DNA of 64,000 nucleotides, taken from the NCBI GenBank assembly GCA_037890055.1, contig JBBKBD010000005.1, one strand, 5' to 3'. Origin of the DNA: Mediannikoviicoccus sp037890055 (lineage in GTDB: Bacteria > Bacillota > Clostridia > Tissierellales > Peptoniphilaceae). Below are positions 53,230 to 61,818 of this stretch, piece after piece; positions within the stretch are counted from its first letter, which is position 1; each line of letters opens with the position of its first letter. The notes under the pieces were generated by a model. That model saw only the letters and a program-made list of their open reading frames with translations, was not told the DNA's origin and did no database searches. Made by a program: the position numbers and the translations under genes.

Positions 53230-53874
53230 ATGAAAAATAGTTTTAAAATTCTTTTGGCATTTGCCATAGTTGGAATGTTTGCTTTTACAGGTTGTGAAAA
53301 GAGTGGAGACAAAGACAGCACCACTGCAGGTAATGTAACAACAGAAGAAAGCGCAGGACATGATCATGACCTCGATCATGATGATGAAGAGGGAGAAGTT
53401 TCTCTTTCTGACTGGGATGGCGAATGGAATAGTATAGCTACTTATGCTGATGATGAAAAAGTTCAAGGAGCATACAAGGAAGTAGCTGAAAGAGATAAGA
53501 TTACTGAAGAAGAAGCAAAGCAAAACTTTGCAGAACATGTTAAGGTTGACTTTGGCGCAGTTAAGATTGGAGATGGAAAGATCACTTTCTATGACGCTCC
53601 AAATGGAAAAGAAATTGACAGTTCAAACTTTGAGTATGTTGACAAACATCCAATGGAACATGGTGGAAAGACTTACTACTGGTATGAATTCAAGTCAGAT
53701 GGAAAGTATGAACATATTTTATTAATGCCTGTTCATGGTGAAGAGACCATGCCTCACTTCCACTTAAGAACAGGAAGCGACGTTGAAAGTATGTTAAGCA
53801 TGGATGACTGGTATCCTACTTTCGTTAGTCCAGCAGTAACTCTTGACCAAGTTTATGAGGAGATAGCTGAATAA
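53230..53874 (+). CDS. ZinT-like metal-binding lipoprotein
   Basis: The 214-residue protein has a signal peptide with lipobox FTGC (Cys21), then a His/Asp-rich stretch HDHDLDHDDEE (about 48-58), then the ZinT/YodA domain: LSDWDGEWNSI, HPMEHGGKTYYWYEFKSD, HGEETMPHFHLRTG with clustered histidines, and DDWYPTFV. ZinT proteins bind zinc outside the cell and hand it to the ZnuA solute-binding protein. In streptococcal AdcA this domain is fused to ZnuA; here it is a separate gene directly before it. Confidence 0.85.
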   Translation: MKNSFKILLAFAIVGMFAFTGCEKSGDKDSTTAGNVTTEESAGHDHDLDHDDEEGEVSLSDWDGEWNSIATYADDEKVQGAYKEVAERDKITEEEAKQNFAEHVKVDFGAVKIGDGKITFYDAPNGKEIDSSNFEYVDKHPMEHGGKTYYWYEFKSDGKYEHILLMPVHGEETMPHFHLRTGSDVESMLSMDDWYPTFVSPAVTLDQVYEEIAE

Positions 53875-53896
53875 AAATTTTAGTTAAGGAGGTAGT

Positions 53897-55192
53897 ATGA
53901 AAAAGAAAATAATTTCATTGTTTTTAATTTTACTGAGCCTTCTTACCTTTACTGGCTGTAAGACAAGTGGAAAGGATAAAGAAAAACCAATAGTCTACAC
54001 TTCTTTTTATCCTGTATACAGCCTTGCAAAAGAGGTTTTTGGAGATACGGTGGATCTTAGAATCTTTATGCCACTAAGTCAAGATCCACATCTCTGGGAG
54101 CCATCTCCAAAAAAGATGAAAGAGCTTTCACAGGCGGACCTTTTAATTATTAATGGCGCAAACCTTGAAAAGTGGGCGGACAAAATACCACAGCTCTTAC
54201 CAGATCTTGAAATATTAAATTTGGCGGGAGGAGTCAATCTTATTTCCTATAAGGGTGCCGCTGCCATAGGAGACTTTCAATATTTGGCAAAAGCTGACCT
54301 GACCAAGCAAGAGTATAAAATAGAATTTGGTCACACCCATGAAAAGAGCCTTAGGATGGCCTTTGTACCCTATGATGAAAATTTTTCGGAAAAGGAAATG
54401 ATTAAAATAGGACGAAAGATTATGGAGTCAGAGGGCGAAGTGGTAGCTCAAGAGGATGTTATTAAGGTGGAAAAAAATAAGGTCTATGCCCTTGAGATGG
54501 GCCATGAGTCGGGAGAGATTTTCTTTAAACTTCCCAATGCGGGCAAGTGGTTAATCTACACCGACAGAGTTTCATCAGACATGTTGTCCTATGAGTTTTT
54601 TGACTCAAAGGAACAAAAGTTGACCTTTGAAACATTAAGAGATAAATCTACAACCTCTGAGGACAAGATAACTTACGATCCTCACACTTGGATGAGCATT
54701 AGAAATGCAAAGCGATTTGTAAATGATATGGAATATGTGGCAAGTAAAAAATTTCCAAAGTATCAAAAGGTATATAGAAAAAATGCATCCAAGTTAGTGC
54801 AAGAATTAACTACCTTAGATTATAAATATAGAGAACTTTTCGATAATGTGGAAAGAAAAGAGTTTATTGTAAGCCACTATGCATTTGCATATTTGGCAAA
54901 AGACTTCTCCCTAGCTCAGTATCCTCTACAAAGTTTAACCAGTATGGAAGCGCCAAGCATAAAAAAAATAGTAAGGGTAATAAACGAATCTAAAAACAAA
55001 GGCATTAAAACTATATTTTATGAATATGGAATGCCAACAAATGGTGCTGACATAATAGCGGAGGAGATAGGCGCAGATCTTAAGGGCCTAATATCCATGG
55101 AATATTTAAATAGGGATATGGAGAAAGTTGGAGACAGGTATATAGATTTTATGGAGTACAACTTGAAATCCATATATGAGTCTTTGAGGTGA
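53897..55192 (+). CDS. znuA: Zinc ABC transporter substrate-binding lipoprotein (ZnuA/AdcA family) with an insertion
   Basis: The 431-residue lipoprotein (Cys21 in FTGC) has the cluster A-I fold: FYPVYSLAKEVFG, DPHLWEPSP with zinc ligand His65, YDPHTWM with His263 and SHYAFAYLA with His327. ZnuA proteins normally have a short His-rich loop between the first two ligands. Here about 120 residues lie there (about 135-258), with a HTHE motif and a compact-looking region rather than a His-rich loop, so the protein is longer than the usual 300. It delivers zinc to ZnuB. AAGGAGG precedes the ATG. Confidence 0.85.
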   Translation: MKKKIISLFLILLSLLTFTGCKTSGKDKEKPIVYTSFYPVYSLAKEVFGDTVDLRIFMPLSQDPHLWEPSPKKMKELSQADLLIINGANLEKWADKIPQLLPDLEILNLAGGVNLISYKGAAAIGDFQYLAKADLTKQEYKIEFGHTHEKSLRMAFVPYDENFSEKEMIKIGRKIMESEGEVVAQEDVIKVEKNKVYALEMGHESGEIFFKLPNAGKWLIYTDRVSSDMLSYEFFDSKEQKLTFETLRDKSTTSEDKITYDPHTWMSIRNAKRFVNDMEYVASKKFPKYQKVYRKNASKLVQELTTLDYKYRELFDNVERKEFIVSHYAFAYLAKDFSLAQYPLQSLTSMEAPSIKKIVRVINESKNKGIKTIFYEYGMPTNGADIIAEEIGADLKGLISMEYLNRDMEKVGDRYIDFMEYNLKSIYESLR

Positions 55193-55196
55193 GAAG

Positions 55197-55862
55197 ATGA
55201 AAGCAATAGAAGTTAAAAATTTAGATTTTAGCTATGGCGAAAATAAAGTTTTAAATGACATTAACTTTACTGCTAATGTGGGAGATGTAATTGTTATCAC
55301 AGGAGAAAACGGCTGTGGAAAGTCCACCCTTATAAAGGTGATGACTGGAGAGAACACTCCCGACAGAGGAGAAGTTAATATTTTAGAAGAACCCATAGAT
55401 AATAAAATTATAAAAAAAATAGGATATGTACCCCAAAGTCAAGGAGATAACTTTATAGCATTTCCCCTGACATCAAAGGAGCTTGTAGTATTACAGGCCT
55501 ATGATGAGTTTGGATTTATAAAGATACCAAGCAGAAAGCTTTATAAAAAGGTGGAGGAAATATTAAAGACTCTCGGACTTGAGGAATATATAAACACTCC
55601 CGTTTCAGAACTATCGGGAGGACTTAGACAGAGAGTGATGATTGCAAGAGCACTTATGAACGAGCCATCTATTTTGATTTTCGACGAGCCAACTGCTGGT
55701 GTTGACGAAGATTCAAAAAAATATTTGGCGGAAATTCTAAAGAAGCTCAACGACAAACATAATAGCACAATTATCCTTGTAACCCACGAATTAAGTTGGA
55801 TTAAGGACAATATAAACACTCCTTATATATATAAAATAAGTCAAGGAGGGATATCATGTTAG
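55197..55862 (+). CDS. znuC: Zinc ABC transporter ATPase
   Basis: The 221-residue protein has Walker A GENGCGKST, Q-loop YVPQSQ, signature SELSGGLRQR and Walker B ILIFDEPTAGVDED, the normal set for a metal importer ATPase. The signature has LSGGLRQR, a common variant. The start is 4 bp behind znuA, the end overlaps znuB by 7 bp. Confidence 0.9.
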   Translation: MKAIEVKNLDFSYGENKVLNDINFTANVGDVIVITGENGCGKSTLIKVMTGENTPDRGEVNILEEPIDNKIIKKIGYVPQSQGDNFIAFPLTSKELVVLQAYDEFGFIKIPSRKLYKKVEEILKTLGLEEYINTPVSELSGGLRQRVMIARALMNEPSILIFDEPTAGVDEDSKKYLAEILKKLNDKHNSTIILVTHELSWIKDNINTPYIYKISQGGISC

Positions 55863-56695
55863 CCTTTAAATTTATGCAGCGTACGTTGATTGTTTCAATG
55901 ATGATATCAATAATGATACCTTTAATTGGGATTGTACTTGTAAATAGAAAGACTTCAATGATTGGAGATGCGCTATCCCACGTTTCCTTGGCGGGAGTTG
56001 CCGCTGGACTAATACTAAGCATCAATCCACTTATCGGAGGAGTAATAGCATGTATTATAGGTGCCTTTGGAATAGAAGGCATCAGAAAAAAGTTTCCGCA
56101 CTATGGAGACATGGCAACAGGAATGATAACGGCTGTTGGACTTGGTATTGCGGCGGTGCTTTCCGACTTTGCGCCGGGAGGTAATAGCTTCGAAGCCTAT
56201 TTATTTGGAAGTATCGTGTCCATATCAAAGATGGACCTAATACTTATTTCAATAACATTTTTATTGGTGGTGACTATGTCCATAATATTTTACGGTGGTT
56301 TATTAAACATCTGTATTAGTCCAAACCTTGCAAGGCTTGCAGGAGTGAATACAAAATTCATAAACGGACTCTTTACTTTTCTAGCCTCCATCACCGTAGC
56401 ATTGTCATCAAAAGTAATAGGAGCTTTGATGGTTACTTCATTAATAGTGCTTCCAGTAGCAAACGCATTAATGGTTAGTAAAAGTTATAAAGAAACCTAT
56501 ATCTACACCATACTATTCGGAATGCTTCATACAATGTCGGGAGTTTTATTCTCCTACTACTTTGACGTAAAACCCGGAGGAGCCATAGTGGTGTTTGCAG
56601 GACTGGGACTTTCTATAACATTTATTATTACAAAATTAAGAGAAAGAGCATTAAAGAAAACGGAAGTAATATTAAGAGAACAACCTGAGAATTAA
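55856..56695 (+). CDS. znuB: Zinc ABC transporter permease
   Basis: The 279-residue protein has eight or nine membrane segments of the ABC-3 family, with SMIGDALSHVSLAGVAAGLIL early on and GALMVTSLIVLPVANALMV later, both family signatures. It forms the channel with the ATPase. The operon ends at a terminator. Confidence 0.9.
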   Translation: MLAFKFMQRTLIVSMMISIMIPLIGIVLVNRKTSMIGDALSHVSLAGVAAGLILSINPLIGGVIACIIGAFGIEGIRKKFPHYGDMATGMITAVGLGIAAVLSDFAPGGNSFEAYLFGSIVSISKMDLILISITFLLVVTMSIIFYGGLLNICISPNLARLAGVNTKFINGLFTFLASITVALSSKVIGALMVTSLIVLPVANALMVSKSYKETYIYTILFGMLHTMSGVLFSYYFDVKPGGAIVVFAGLGLSITFIITKLRERALKKTEVILREQPEN

Positions 56696-56698
56696 TAT

Positions 56699-56727
56699 AA
56701 CCCTCATCCCAATGGATGGGGGTTATT
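56699..56727 (+). terminator. Terminator after the zinc operon
   Basis: AACCCTCATCC at 56699-56709 pairs with GGATGGGGGTT at 56714-56724. The T-tract is weak (TTATTGC). Confidence 0.7.
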
Positions 56728-56762
56728 GCTATAGTAAAAATATTATGTTATTCTAGACTATG

Positions 56763-56796
56763 AAGTGTTTACTTGGCACCCACTTAAAAAATCAAG
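56763..56796 (+). ncRNA. PreQ1-I riboswitch
   Basis: The leader forms a compact H-type pseudoknot. P1 is AAGTG (56763-56767) with CACTT (56781-56785). The loop contains CTTG (56772-56775), which pairs with CAAG (56793-56796) behind an A-rich stretch AAAAAAT (56786-56792). GCACC precedes the P1 3' arm, in the place of the ligand-binding C of preQ1-I aptamers. This matches the class-I preQ1 layout. A promoter-like pair TTGCTA/TATTCT lies at 56726-56754. The gene downstream is queT, a known target. Confidence 0.75.
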
Positions 56797-56803
56797 ATGT
56801 GAT

Positions 56804-56850
56804 GGATATCTGTCTCGTCTTTTGGCGAGACTTTTTTATTTTAGATATCC
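56804..56850 (+). promoter_or_regulatory. Expression platform: nested hairpins with terminator
   Basis: GTCTCG at 56812-56817 pairs with CGAGAC at 56826-56831 followed by six T, an intrinsic terminator. An outer pair GGATATCT (56804-56811) and AGATATCC (56843-56850) encloses it. With preQ1 bound, transcription would be expected to stop at the inner hairpin. A second pairing option, GGCACC in the aptamer with GGTGTC at about 56854, may be the alternative state. Confidence 0.6.
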
Positions 56851-56891
56851 TTGGTGTCATAAAACATAAATATTTTTTAAGGAGATGTTTT

Positions 56892-57392
56892 ATGAACAAA
56901 AAATTTAATCAAAAATTCTTAGTTAGACAGGGAATCGTTGCGGCGCTTTATGCAGTGCTAACACTGGCATTCCCAAACCTTGCCTATGGACCATTACAGT
57001 TTAGGGCATCAGAAGCAATGACTCTGCTTGCATTCTTTAACCCAGAGTACATTTGGGGACTTACTCTTGGATGCTTTCTTGCAAATATCTTCAGTCCATA
57101 TATACTGGATATAATTGTAGGAACATTTGCATCCTTCATTGCAGTTTACTTTATGAGTAAGTGCAAGAATATTTTTGTGGCGTCTATTATACCGGCCATA
57201 GCAAATATTTTAATCGGAGTACAAATCTATTTTGTAACAAAGGGAGAGGCGGCGTTCTTTTTAACAACAGGACAAATAATGCTTTCTGAGATAATTATTG
57301 TTACAATAATAGGAGTACCACTATTTAAACTACTTACAAAAAATAAAGAGTTCGTAAATATTCTAGACCTAGATAAGAGAGGACTCGTTTAA
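56892..57392 (+). CDS. queT: QueT family ECF S component, queuosine precursor uptake
   Basis: About 166 residues with five or six membrane segments. KFLVRQGIVAALYAVLTLA and YGPLQFRASEAMTLLAFFNP are the QueT family signature. As an S component it binds preQ1/preQ0 and uses the shared ECF T and ATPases, which are not adjacent. An ATG at 56760 begins a longer frame, but that runs through the riboswitch; AAGGAGATG lies before 56892. The preQ1 riboswitch upstream supports the substrate. Confidence 0.88.
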   Translation: MNKKFNQKFLVRQGIVAALYAVLTLAFPNLAYGPLQFRASEAMTLLAFFNPEYIWGLTLGCFLANIFSPYILDIIVGTFASFIAVYFMSKCKNIFVASIIPAIANILIGVQIYFVTKGEAAFFLTTGQIMLSEIIIVTIIGVPLFKLLTKNKEFVNILDLDKRGLV

Positions 57393-57403
57393 AGGAGAAC
57401 AAA

Positions 57404-58093
57404 ATGAAATGTATAGGAACCATCGGTAGATATTTCAATGGACCACTTTATAAATCTTCATATATAAAAGAAAGTTCACTAAACTTGGCGAAGAAATCTG
57501 ATATTGTACTTTTTTCACTGCCAATAACGAAAGATGAAGCTATAATAGATGAATTACTTTTAAAACTTGACGGGATTTTTATTAGTGGAGATGAAGAAGT
57601 AAATCCATTTTTATTTGGACAAGATCCTATAGACAATAGAGGAAAGTTTGACCTATTACAAGATGATGTAGAACTTATCTACATTGAAAGGGCAATAAAA
57701 AATAATATTCCACTACTTGTTACAGGAAGGGGAGCGCTTTTATTAAATATCTACTTTGGTGGAAACCTATACCGAGATTTAGAAAAAGAATTAGGCACAG
57801 AAGTGTATCACAAAGGTGAAGAAGGAAGTACATTTCACTTTGTGGAATTAGAAAAATCATTTTTAAAAGATGTCTTTAAAGAAGAAAAAATCGTAGTGCC
57901 ATCAAACCACAGACAGGGCATAAAAGTCCTGGGAAGTGGAATGAAAGTTACGGGAAGATCTTTAGATGGACTTGCAGAAGTTATAGAGCCTGATGGTAAC
58001 GAAAAACTCCTAGGACTACAATTTAACTTGGAAGATATGGAAATGGCAGTCAAGATATTAAAAGAGTTTTTTAAAGGAGGCCATTATGAGTAA
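57404..58093 (+). CDS. Inactive class-I glutamine-amidotransferase-like (C26) paralogue
   Basis: The 229-residue protein has the fold of gamma-glutamyl-GABA hydrolases (LDGIFISGDEEVNPFLFG, FGGNLYRDLEKELG, PSNHRQGIKVLG), but the nucleophile region reads LVTGRGALLLN instead of GVCRGLQ: Gly108 stands where Cys should be. The His of QFHPE is Asn in QFNLE. It cannot be a normal hydrolase. It overlaps by 8 bp the intact paralogue, which keeps Cys at the same residue number. A regulatory or scaffolding subunit is the natural guess. AAAGGAGA precedes the ATG. Confidence 0.8.
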   Translation: MKCIGTIGRYFNGPLYKSSYIKESSLNLAKKSDIVLFSLPITKDEAIIDELLLKLDGIFISGDEEVNPFLFGQDPIDNRGKFDLLQDDVELIYIERAIKNNIPLLVTGRGALLLNIYFGGNLYRDLEKELGTEVYHKGEEGSTFHFVELEKSFLKDVFKEEKIVVPSNHRQGIKVLGSGMKVTGRSLDGLAEVIEPDGNEKLLGLQFNLEDMEMAVKILKEFFKGGHYE

Positions 58094-58784
58094 GATAATA
58101 GGAATACCTCTTTGGACACATTCAGATGTGGTCAGGCGACAAGAAACAAATAATAGTTTTGTGGAAAAACTAATATCGTTAAATGCCATTCCATTAATGT
58201 ATCCTCAACAACCAGACGACAGGTCGGTGAATGAGTTTATAAATCGAATAGACGGACTTATCCTTACGGGAGGGGCGGATGTGTCCACAGTATTATATAA
58301 AGAAGAGATGTCTAATGCCCTACAAGAGACCCAGTACCATAGGGACCTTGTTGAAATGAAAATACTAAAAAAAGCAGTGGAAAAACAAATCCCAATCTTT
58401 GGAGTGTGTAGAGGACTACAGCTAATAAATGTATTCTTTGGAGGAACCCTTTATCAAGATATCTACTCACAGTTTGATAATCCGTTCCTACATTCAGATA
58501 AAAACGACAAGGGATATGAATACCATCATATGATTGAAACGGTGGAAGGAAGTATTTTAAGACGTGTCCTTGGAGAAAGGGATTATGTAAACTCCATTCA
58601 CCACCAGGCCATTAAAGACCTGGGACAGGGACTAAAAGTTACTGCGAGAGCATCAGACAAGATGATTGAAGGCATAGAACATGAAAGCCTTCCAATATTT
58701 GCAACACAGTTTCATCCCGAACTTGATAAGTACAATGACAAGTATATAGATATATTTAAAGCATTTTTAGAAATGATAAAGTAG
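58086..58784 (+). CDS. Gamma-glutamyl-gamma-aminobutyrate hydrolase-like (peptidase C26)
   Basis: The 232-residue protein has DGLILTGGADVSTVLY, nucleophile Cys108 in IFGVCRGLQLINVFFGG, SIHHQAIKDLG, and the His-Glu pair in ATQFHPELDKY. It would cleave gamma-glutamyl bonds, as PuuD does in putrescine breakdown or similar enzymes for folate or peptidoglycan-linked substrates. Its own AAAGGAGG site lies within the preceding gene. Terminator follows. Confidence 0.85.
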   Translation: MSKIIGIPLWTHSDVVRRQETNNSFVEKLISLNAIPLMYPQQPDDRSVNEFINRIDGLILTGGADVSTVLYKEEMSNALQETQYHRDLVEMKILKKAVEKQIPIFGVCRGLQLINVFFGGTLYQDIYSQFDNPFLHSDKNDKGYEYHHMIETVEGSILRRVLGERDYVNSIHHQAIKDLGQGLKVTARASDKMIEGIEHESLPIFATQFHPELDKYNDKYIDIFKAFLEMIK

Positions 58785-58806
58785 CCGATTGACGGCTACT
58801 TTTTTA
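58781..58806. terminator. Terminator between the C26 pair and the convergent LysR gene
   Basis: GTAGCCG at 58781-58787 pairs with CGGCTAC at 58793-58799, followed by T on the + strand. The stops of both convergent genes lie in the hairpin. Confidence 0.75.
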
Positions 58807-59719
58807 TTGACTCATTATGCTTTTTTGCATAGTCTTTTAAAATTTCATAAAATTTCTCGCCTATGCTTGAAAGTGTTACGTCCTCATGGACAATTGTACC
58901 AATAATAATCTCTTCATCTGCAGAAACGGGGATTGAAATAATATCCTGATCATGCAGGTACTCTGGGAAGATACCTGAAGAAAAGGTGTAGGCGTTTAGC
59001 CCCATCATAAAGTTTACCACGGCGGCTCTGTCTGACACATTTATGGATCTTTCCACTGGAAGGTTGCTAAAGACTTCTTCGCTATAGTAAAAGGCGTTAT
59101 ACATTCCCTGGTTAAATGAAATCTTTGGGTATTCCCTTAAGTCTTCTAGGTCAATTAATTCTTCCTTTGCCAGTGGATGTTCTTTATATACGAACACATG
59201 GGGTTTTGCCCTAACAAGTTCTTCAAAGATTAAGTTGTTTTCTGAAAGAATTTTTCTAATAACTGCCTCGTTGTACTTTGAAAGGTACAGTATTCCAATT
59301 TCCGAGTAAAGTGTCTTTACATTTTCGATAACTTCGTATGTAGTTGTTTCGCTAAGTGTAAAGTTGTAGTCATCTTCTTCATATTCCTTTACCAACTCCA
59401 CAAAGGCATGGGATACGAAGGGATAATGTTGTGACGATGCACAAAAGGATTTAATCTGTTTTGTCTTCTTAATATATTTTTCTTCCAAAAGGTCTGCTTG
59501 GGTTATAACCTGTCTTGCATAGCCTAAAAACTCCATCCCCTTGTGGGACAGAGTCACTCCTCTATTTGTCCTTATAAAGACTGTAAAGCCCAGTTCTTCC
59601 TCTAGCTCTTTGATTGAGTTTGAAAGACTCGGCTGTGATACATATAAATATTTTGCAGCTTCATTAATTGAACCCTTTTCTGCTACAATAATAATATAGC
59701 GTAATTGTTGTAATGTCAT
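58796..59719 (-). CDS. LysR-family transcriptional regulator
   Basis: About 307 residues from ATG 59719 (AAAGGAGAA five bases before; the frame opens at 59743 without a site). It begins MTLQQLRYIIIVAEKGSINE then AAKYLYVSQPSLSNSIKELE, the LysR helix-turn-helix, and continues with the periplasmic-binding-like effector domain. It is divergent from the 69-residue membrane protein gene at 59783 and has a 63-bp shared upstream region, so it may control that gene. Confidence 0.88.
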   Translation of the reverse strand: MTLQQLRYIIIVAEKGSINEAAKYLYVSQPSLSNSIKELEEELGFTVFIRTNRGVTLSHKGMEFLGYARQVITQADLLEEKYIKKTKQIKSFCASSQHYPFVSHAFVELVKEYEEDDYNFTLSETTTYEVIENVKTLYSEIGILYLSKYNEAVIRKILSENNLIFEELVRAKPHVFVYKEHPLAKEELIDLEDLREYPKISFNQGMYNAFYYSEEVFSNLPVERSINVSDRAAVVNFMMGLNAYTFSSGIFPEYLHDQDIISIPVSADEEIIIGTIVHEDVTLSSIGEKFYEILKDYAKKHNESIKK

Positions 59720-59782
59720 TTTATTCTCCTTTGTAAATATCATACCACAATTTAGGGGTATAATATAAGCAGGGGGATGATC

Positions 59783-59992
59783 ATGGTTGATAATAAAATT
59801 TTAAGATTCTTCAAAGTAATATTACTGGTGCTGATTGCTTCATACATTATTTATCAAGTGTATGGGCTATATAGCAAATCATTTAAAAGTGTGTTTATTC
59901 ATGTGCTTTTAATTGTTTTCTTGCTTTATGTTTTTTACATGATAATTGTAGGACTATATAGGTATATTAAAGATAATAAAATAAAAAAATAA
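59783..59992 (+). CDS. Small membrane protein (about 69 residues)
   Basis: The protein has two hydrophobic helices (about 10-27 and 37-57) with a basic end NKIKK. The ATG at 59777 touches GGGGG, so ATG 59783 is the better start. TATAAT lies at 59760-59765. Function unknown; it is transcribed away from the LysR gene. Confidence 0.6.
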   Translation: MVDNKILRFFKVILLVLIASYIIYQVYGLYSKSFKSVFIHVLLIVFLLYVFYMIIVGLYRYIKDNKIKK

Positions 59993-60014
59993 GACGGTTG
60001 CCCGTCTTATTCAA
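59988..60014. terminator. Hairpin after the small membrane protein
   Basis: ATAAGACGG at 59989-59997 pairs with CCGTCTTAT at 60002-60010. On the + strand no strong T tract follows; on the - strand one does. Confidence 0.5.
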
Positions 60015-60095
60015 AGGAAGTTGTTATGAAAAAAGTCATCTCTCAATTATTATAGTAGTACAACTTGCTTAAAAATTTCTTAAAAGGAGAAAAGA

Positions 60096-61694
60096 ATGGA
60101 AAAAGAGAAAAACAAAAAGAAGACGAATAGGCTTCCCATAGCCATTGGTCTTGGAGTGGTGTTTGCACTAATTTATTTTTATGTGGTGCTTCCACCGATA
60201 AACCTATACTCTGCAGAGTTTTATGTGTCACTTACAATTGTTGTGGCAGTGACATCAATACTGGTGGTGCTGTTACATACTAGAACATTTAAAAATTTCT
60301 TGCAGACGGGAAAAGTATTTATTGGAATATTAGTTCTTGCATGGGGAGTTTTTATTTGCATGAACATAATATCCCTTCCAATATTTCACGCAAAGGCCTA
60401 TTCAAACCTGCTTGGTATTAAGGAAGGCGTGTTTAAAGAAGATGTAACTCAAGTGGACTTTAATAGAATTCCAGTGGTAGACAGGGACACTGCAGCAAAA
60501 CTTGGTTCAAGAAAGATGGGAGAGATGGGAGAACTTGTTTCACAGTACAATATCGACTCCTCCTATAGCCAGGTTACAGTTGACGGAAAGCCAGTTAGAA
60601 ACACGCCGCTTGTGTATTCCGATTTAATAAAGTGGTTTCAAAATAAGAAAAGTGGAATACCATACTTCATCTCAGTTGATATGACAGAACAAGATGTTAA
60701 GATGGTTAAACCGGAAACGCCAATTAAATATTCCTTCTCAGACAAGTTTGGAAGAAATATTCACAGACTAATAAGATTTAAATATCCAACTGCGATTATT
60801 GACGAAATAAACTTCGAAGTGGACGACAACAACAAACCATATTGGGTTGCATCAACAGTAAAGCCAACCATTGGACTTGCTGGAGGCTTTGACTCAAATT
60901 CAGTTATAGTAGTTGACGCTTCAACGGGAGAAGCCAATAGATATGATGTGGGAAATGTACCAGAGTGGGTGGACAGAGTGTACTCTGCAAACCTAATTAT
61001 GAGACAGCTGAAATGGAACGGTGCATTAAAGAGAGGTTTCATCAACCAATATATTGGACAAAAGGGAGTTAACCAACCAACAGACGGATACAACTACCTT
61101 TCAATAGATAACGACATCTATATGTACACAGGAATCACATCCGTATTACAAGACGAATCAAACATAGGCTTTGCACTTATTAATTTAAGAACAAAGGAAG
61201 CAAAGTTCTATCCAGTATCATCAGCAGACGAAAAGTCCGCAATGGAATCGGCGGAAGGTGCAGTACAGGAAAAGGGATATAAGGCCACATTCCCAATTCT
61301 TATAAACCTATACAACAGACCGACCTACTTCCTTTCATTAAAGGACAACGCAGGACTAATTAAGACCTTTGCATTTATAGATGCACAGAACTACCAAACC
61401 GTAGCGACTGGAGCAACGGTACAACAAGCCCTTAACGCATACGACAGCACTTCAATCTCAAAAGAGACACCGACAGAAGAGCTTGACGAAAAGACCATTA
61501 CAATTTCAGAAATAATTCCAGTAACAATAGATGGAAATACAAATTACTTTATTAGAAATAAAGGAGATGACGTGGTCTATGTTGCACCAATTTCAGCAAG
61601 TAACAAATTACCGTTCATGAAAGAGGGCGACGTGATTAAGATAAAGGGAGAAGACTTGGGAAAACAGTTTAATATAGCAAATATTGAAGAATAA
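60096..61694 (+). CDS. Conserved membrane protein with large C-terminal domain, function unknown
   Basis: The 532-residue protein has a basic start, then three hydrophobic segments (about 13-34, 41-62, 74-98), and a long soluble part of about 430 residues that should lie outside the membrane. The soluble region contains two similar beta-rich parts (around PIKYSFSDKFGRNIHRLIRF and around DGYNYLSIDNDIYMYTGITS), and ends with a small OB-like region, ITISEIIPVTIDGNTNYF. No catalytic motif is visible. AAAGGAGA precedes the ATG. Confidence 0.6.
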   Translation: MEKEKNKKKTNRLPIAIGLGVVFALIYFYVVLPPINLYSAEFYVSLTIVVAVTSILVVLLHTRTFKNFLQTGKVFIGILVLAWGVFICMNIISLPIFHAKAYSNLLGIKEGVFKEDVTQVDFNRIPVVDRDTAAKLGSRKMGEMGELVSQYNIDSSYSQVTVDGKPVRNTPLVYSDLIKWFQNKKSGIPYFISVDMTEQDVKMVKPETPIKYSFSDKFGRNIHRLIRFKYPTAIIDEINFEVDDNNKPYWVASTVKPTIGLAGGFDSNSVIVVDASTGEANRYDVGNVPEWVDRVYSANLIMRQLKWNGALKRGFINQYIGQKGVNQPTDGYNYLSIDNDIYMYTGITSVLQDESNIGFALINLRTKEAKFYPVSSADEKSAMESAEGAVQEKGYKATFPILINLYNRPTYFLSLKDNAGLIKTFAFIDAQNYQTVATGATVQQALNAYDSTSISKETPTEELDEKTITISEIIPVTIDGNTNYFIRNKGDDVVYVAPISASNKLPFMKEGDVIKIKGEDLGKQFNIANIEE

Positions 61695-61700
61695 TTTATG

Positions 61701-61727
61701 AAAGAAGGCAGAGATGTCTTCTTTTTA
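61701..61727 (+). terminator. Terminator after the large membrane protein gene
   Basis: AAGAAGGC at 61702-61709 pairs with GTCTTCTT at 61716-61723, followed by T. Confidence 0.7.
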
Positions 61728-61818
61728 AGTACATTAAATTTAATCAGACGATGTTTATTATTTTAAACAACAAATGATATACTGAAGTTGAAACTTTAAA
61801 CTTAACTAGGAGAACAAA

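Noticed and set aside
56760..56891. N-terminal extension of QueT starting at 56760
   Set aside because: The extension would be encoded by the riboswitch and terminator; a good ribosome site precedes ATG 56892.
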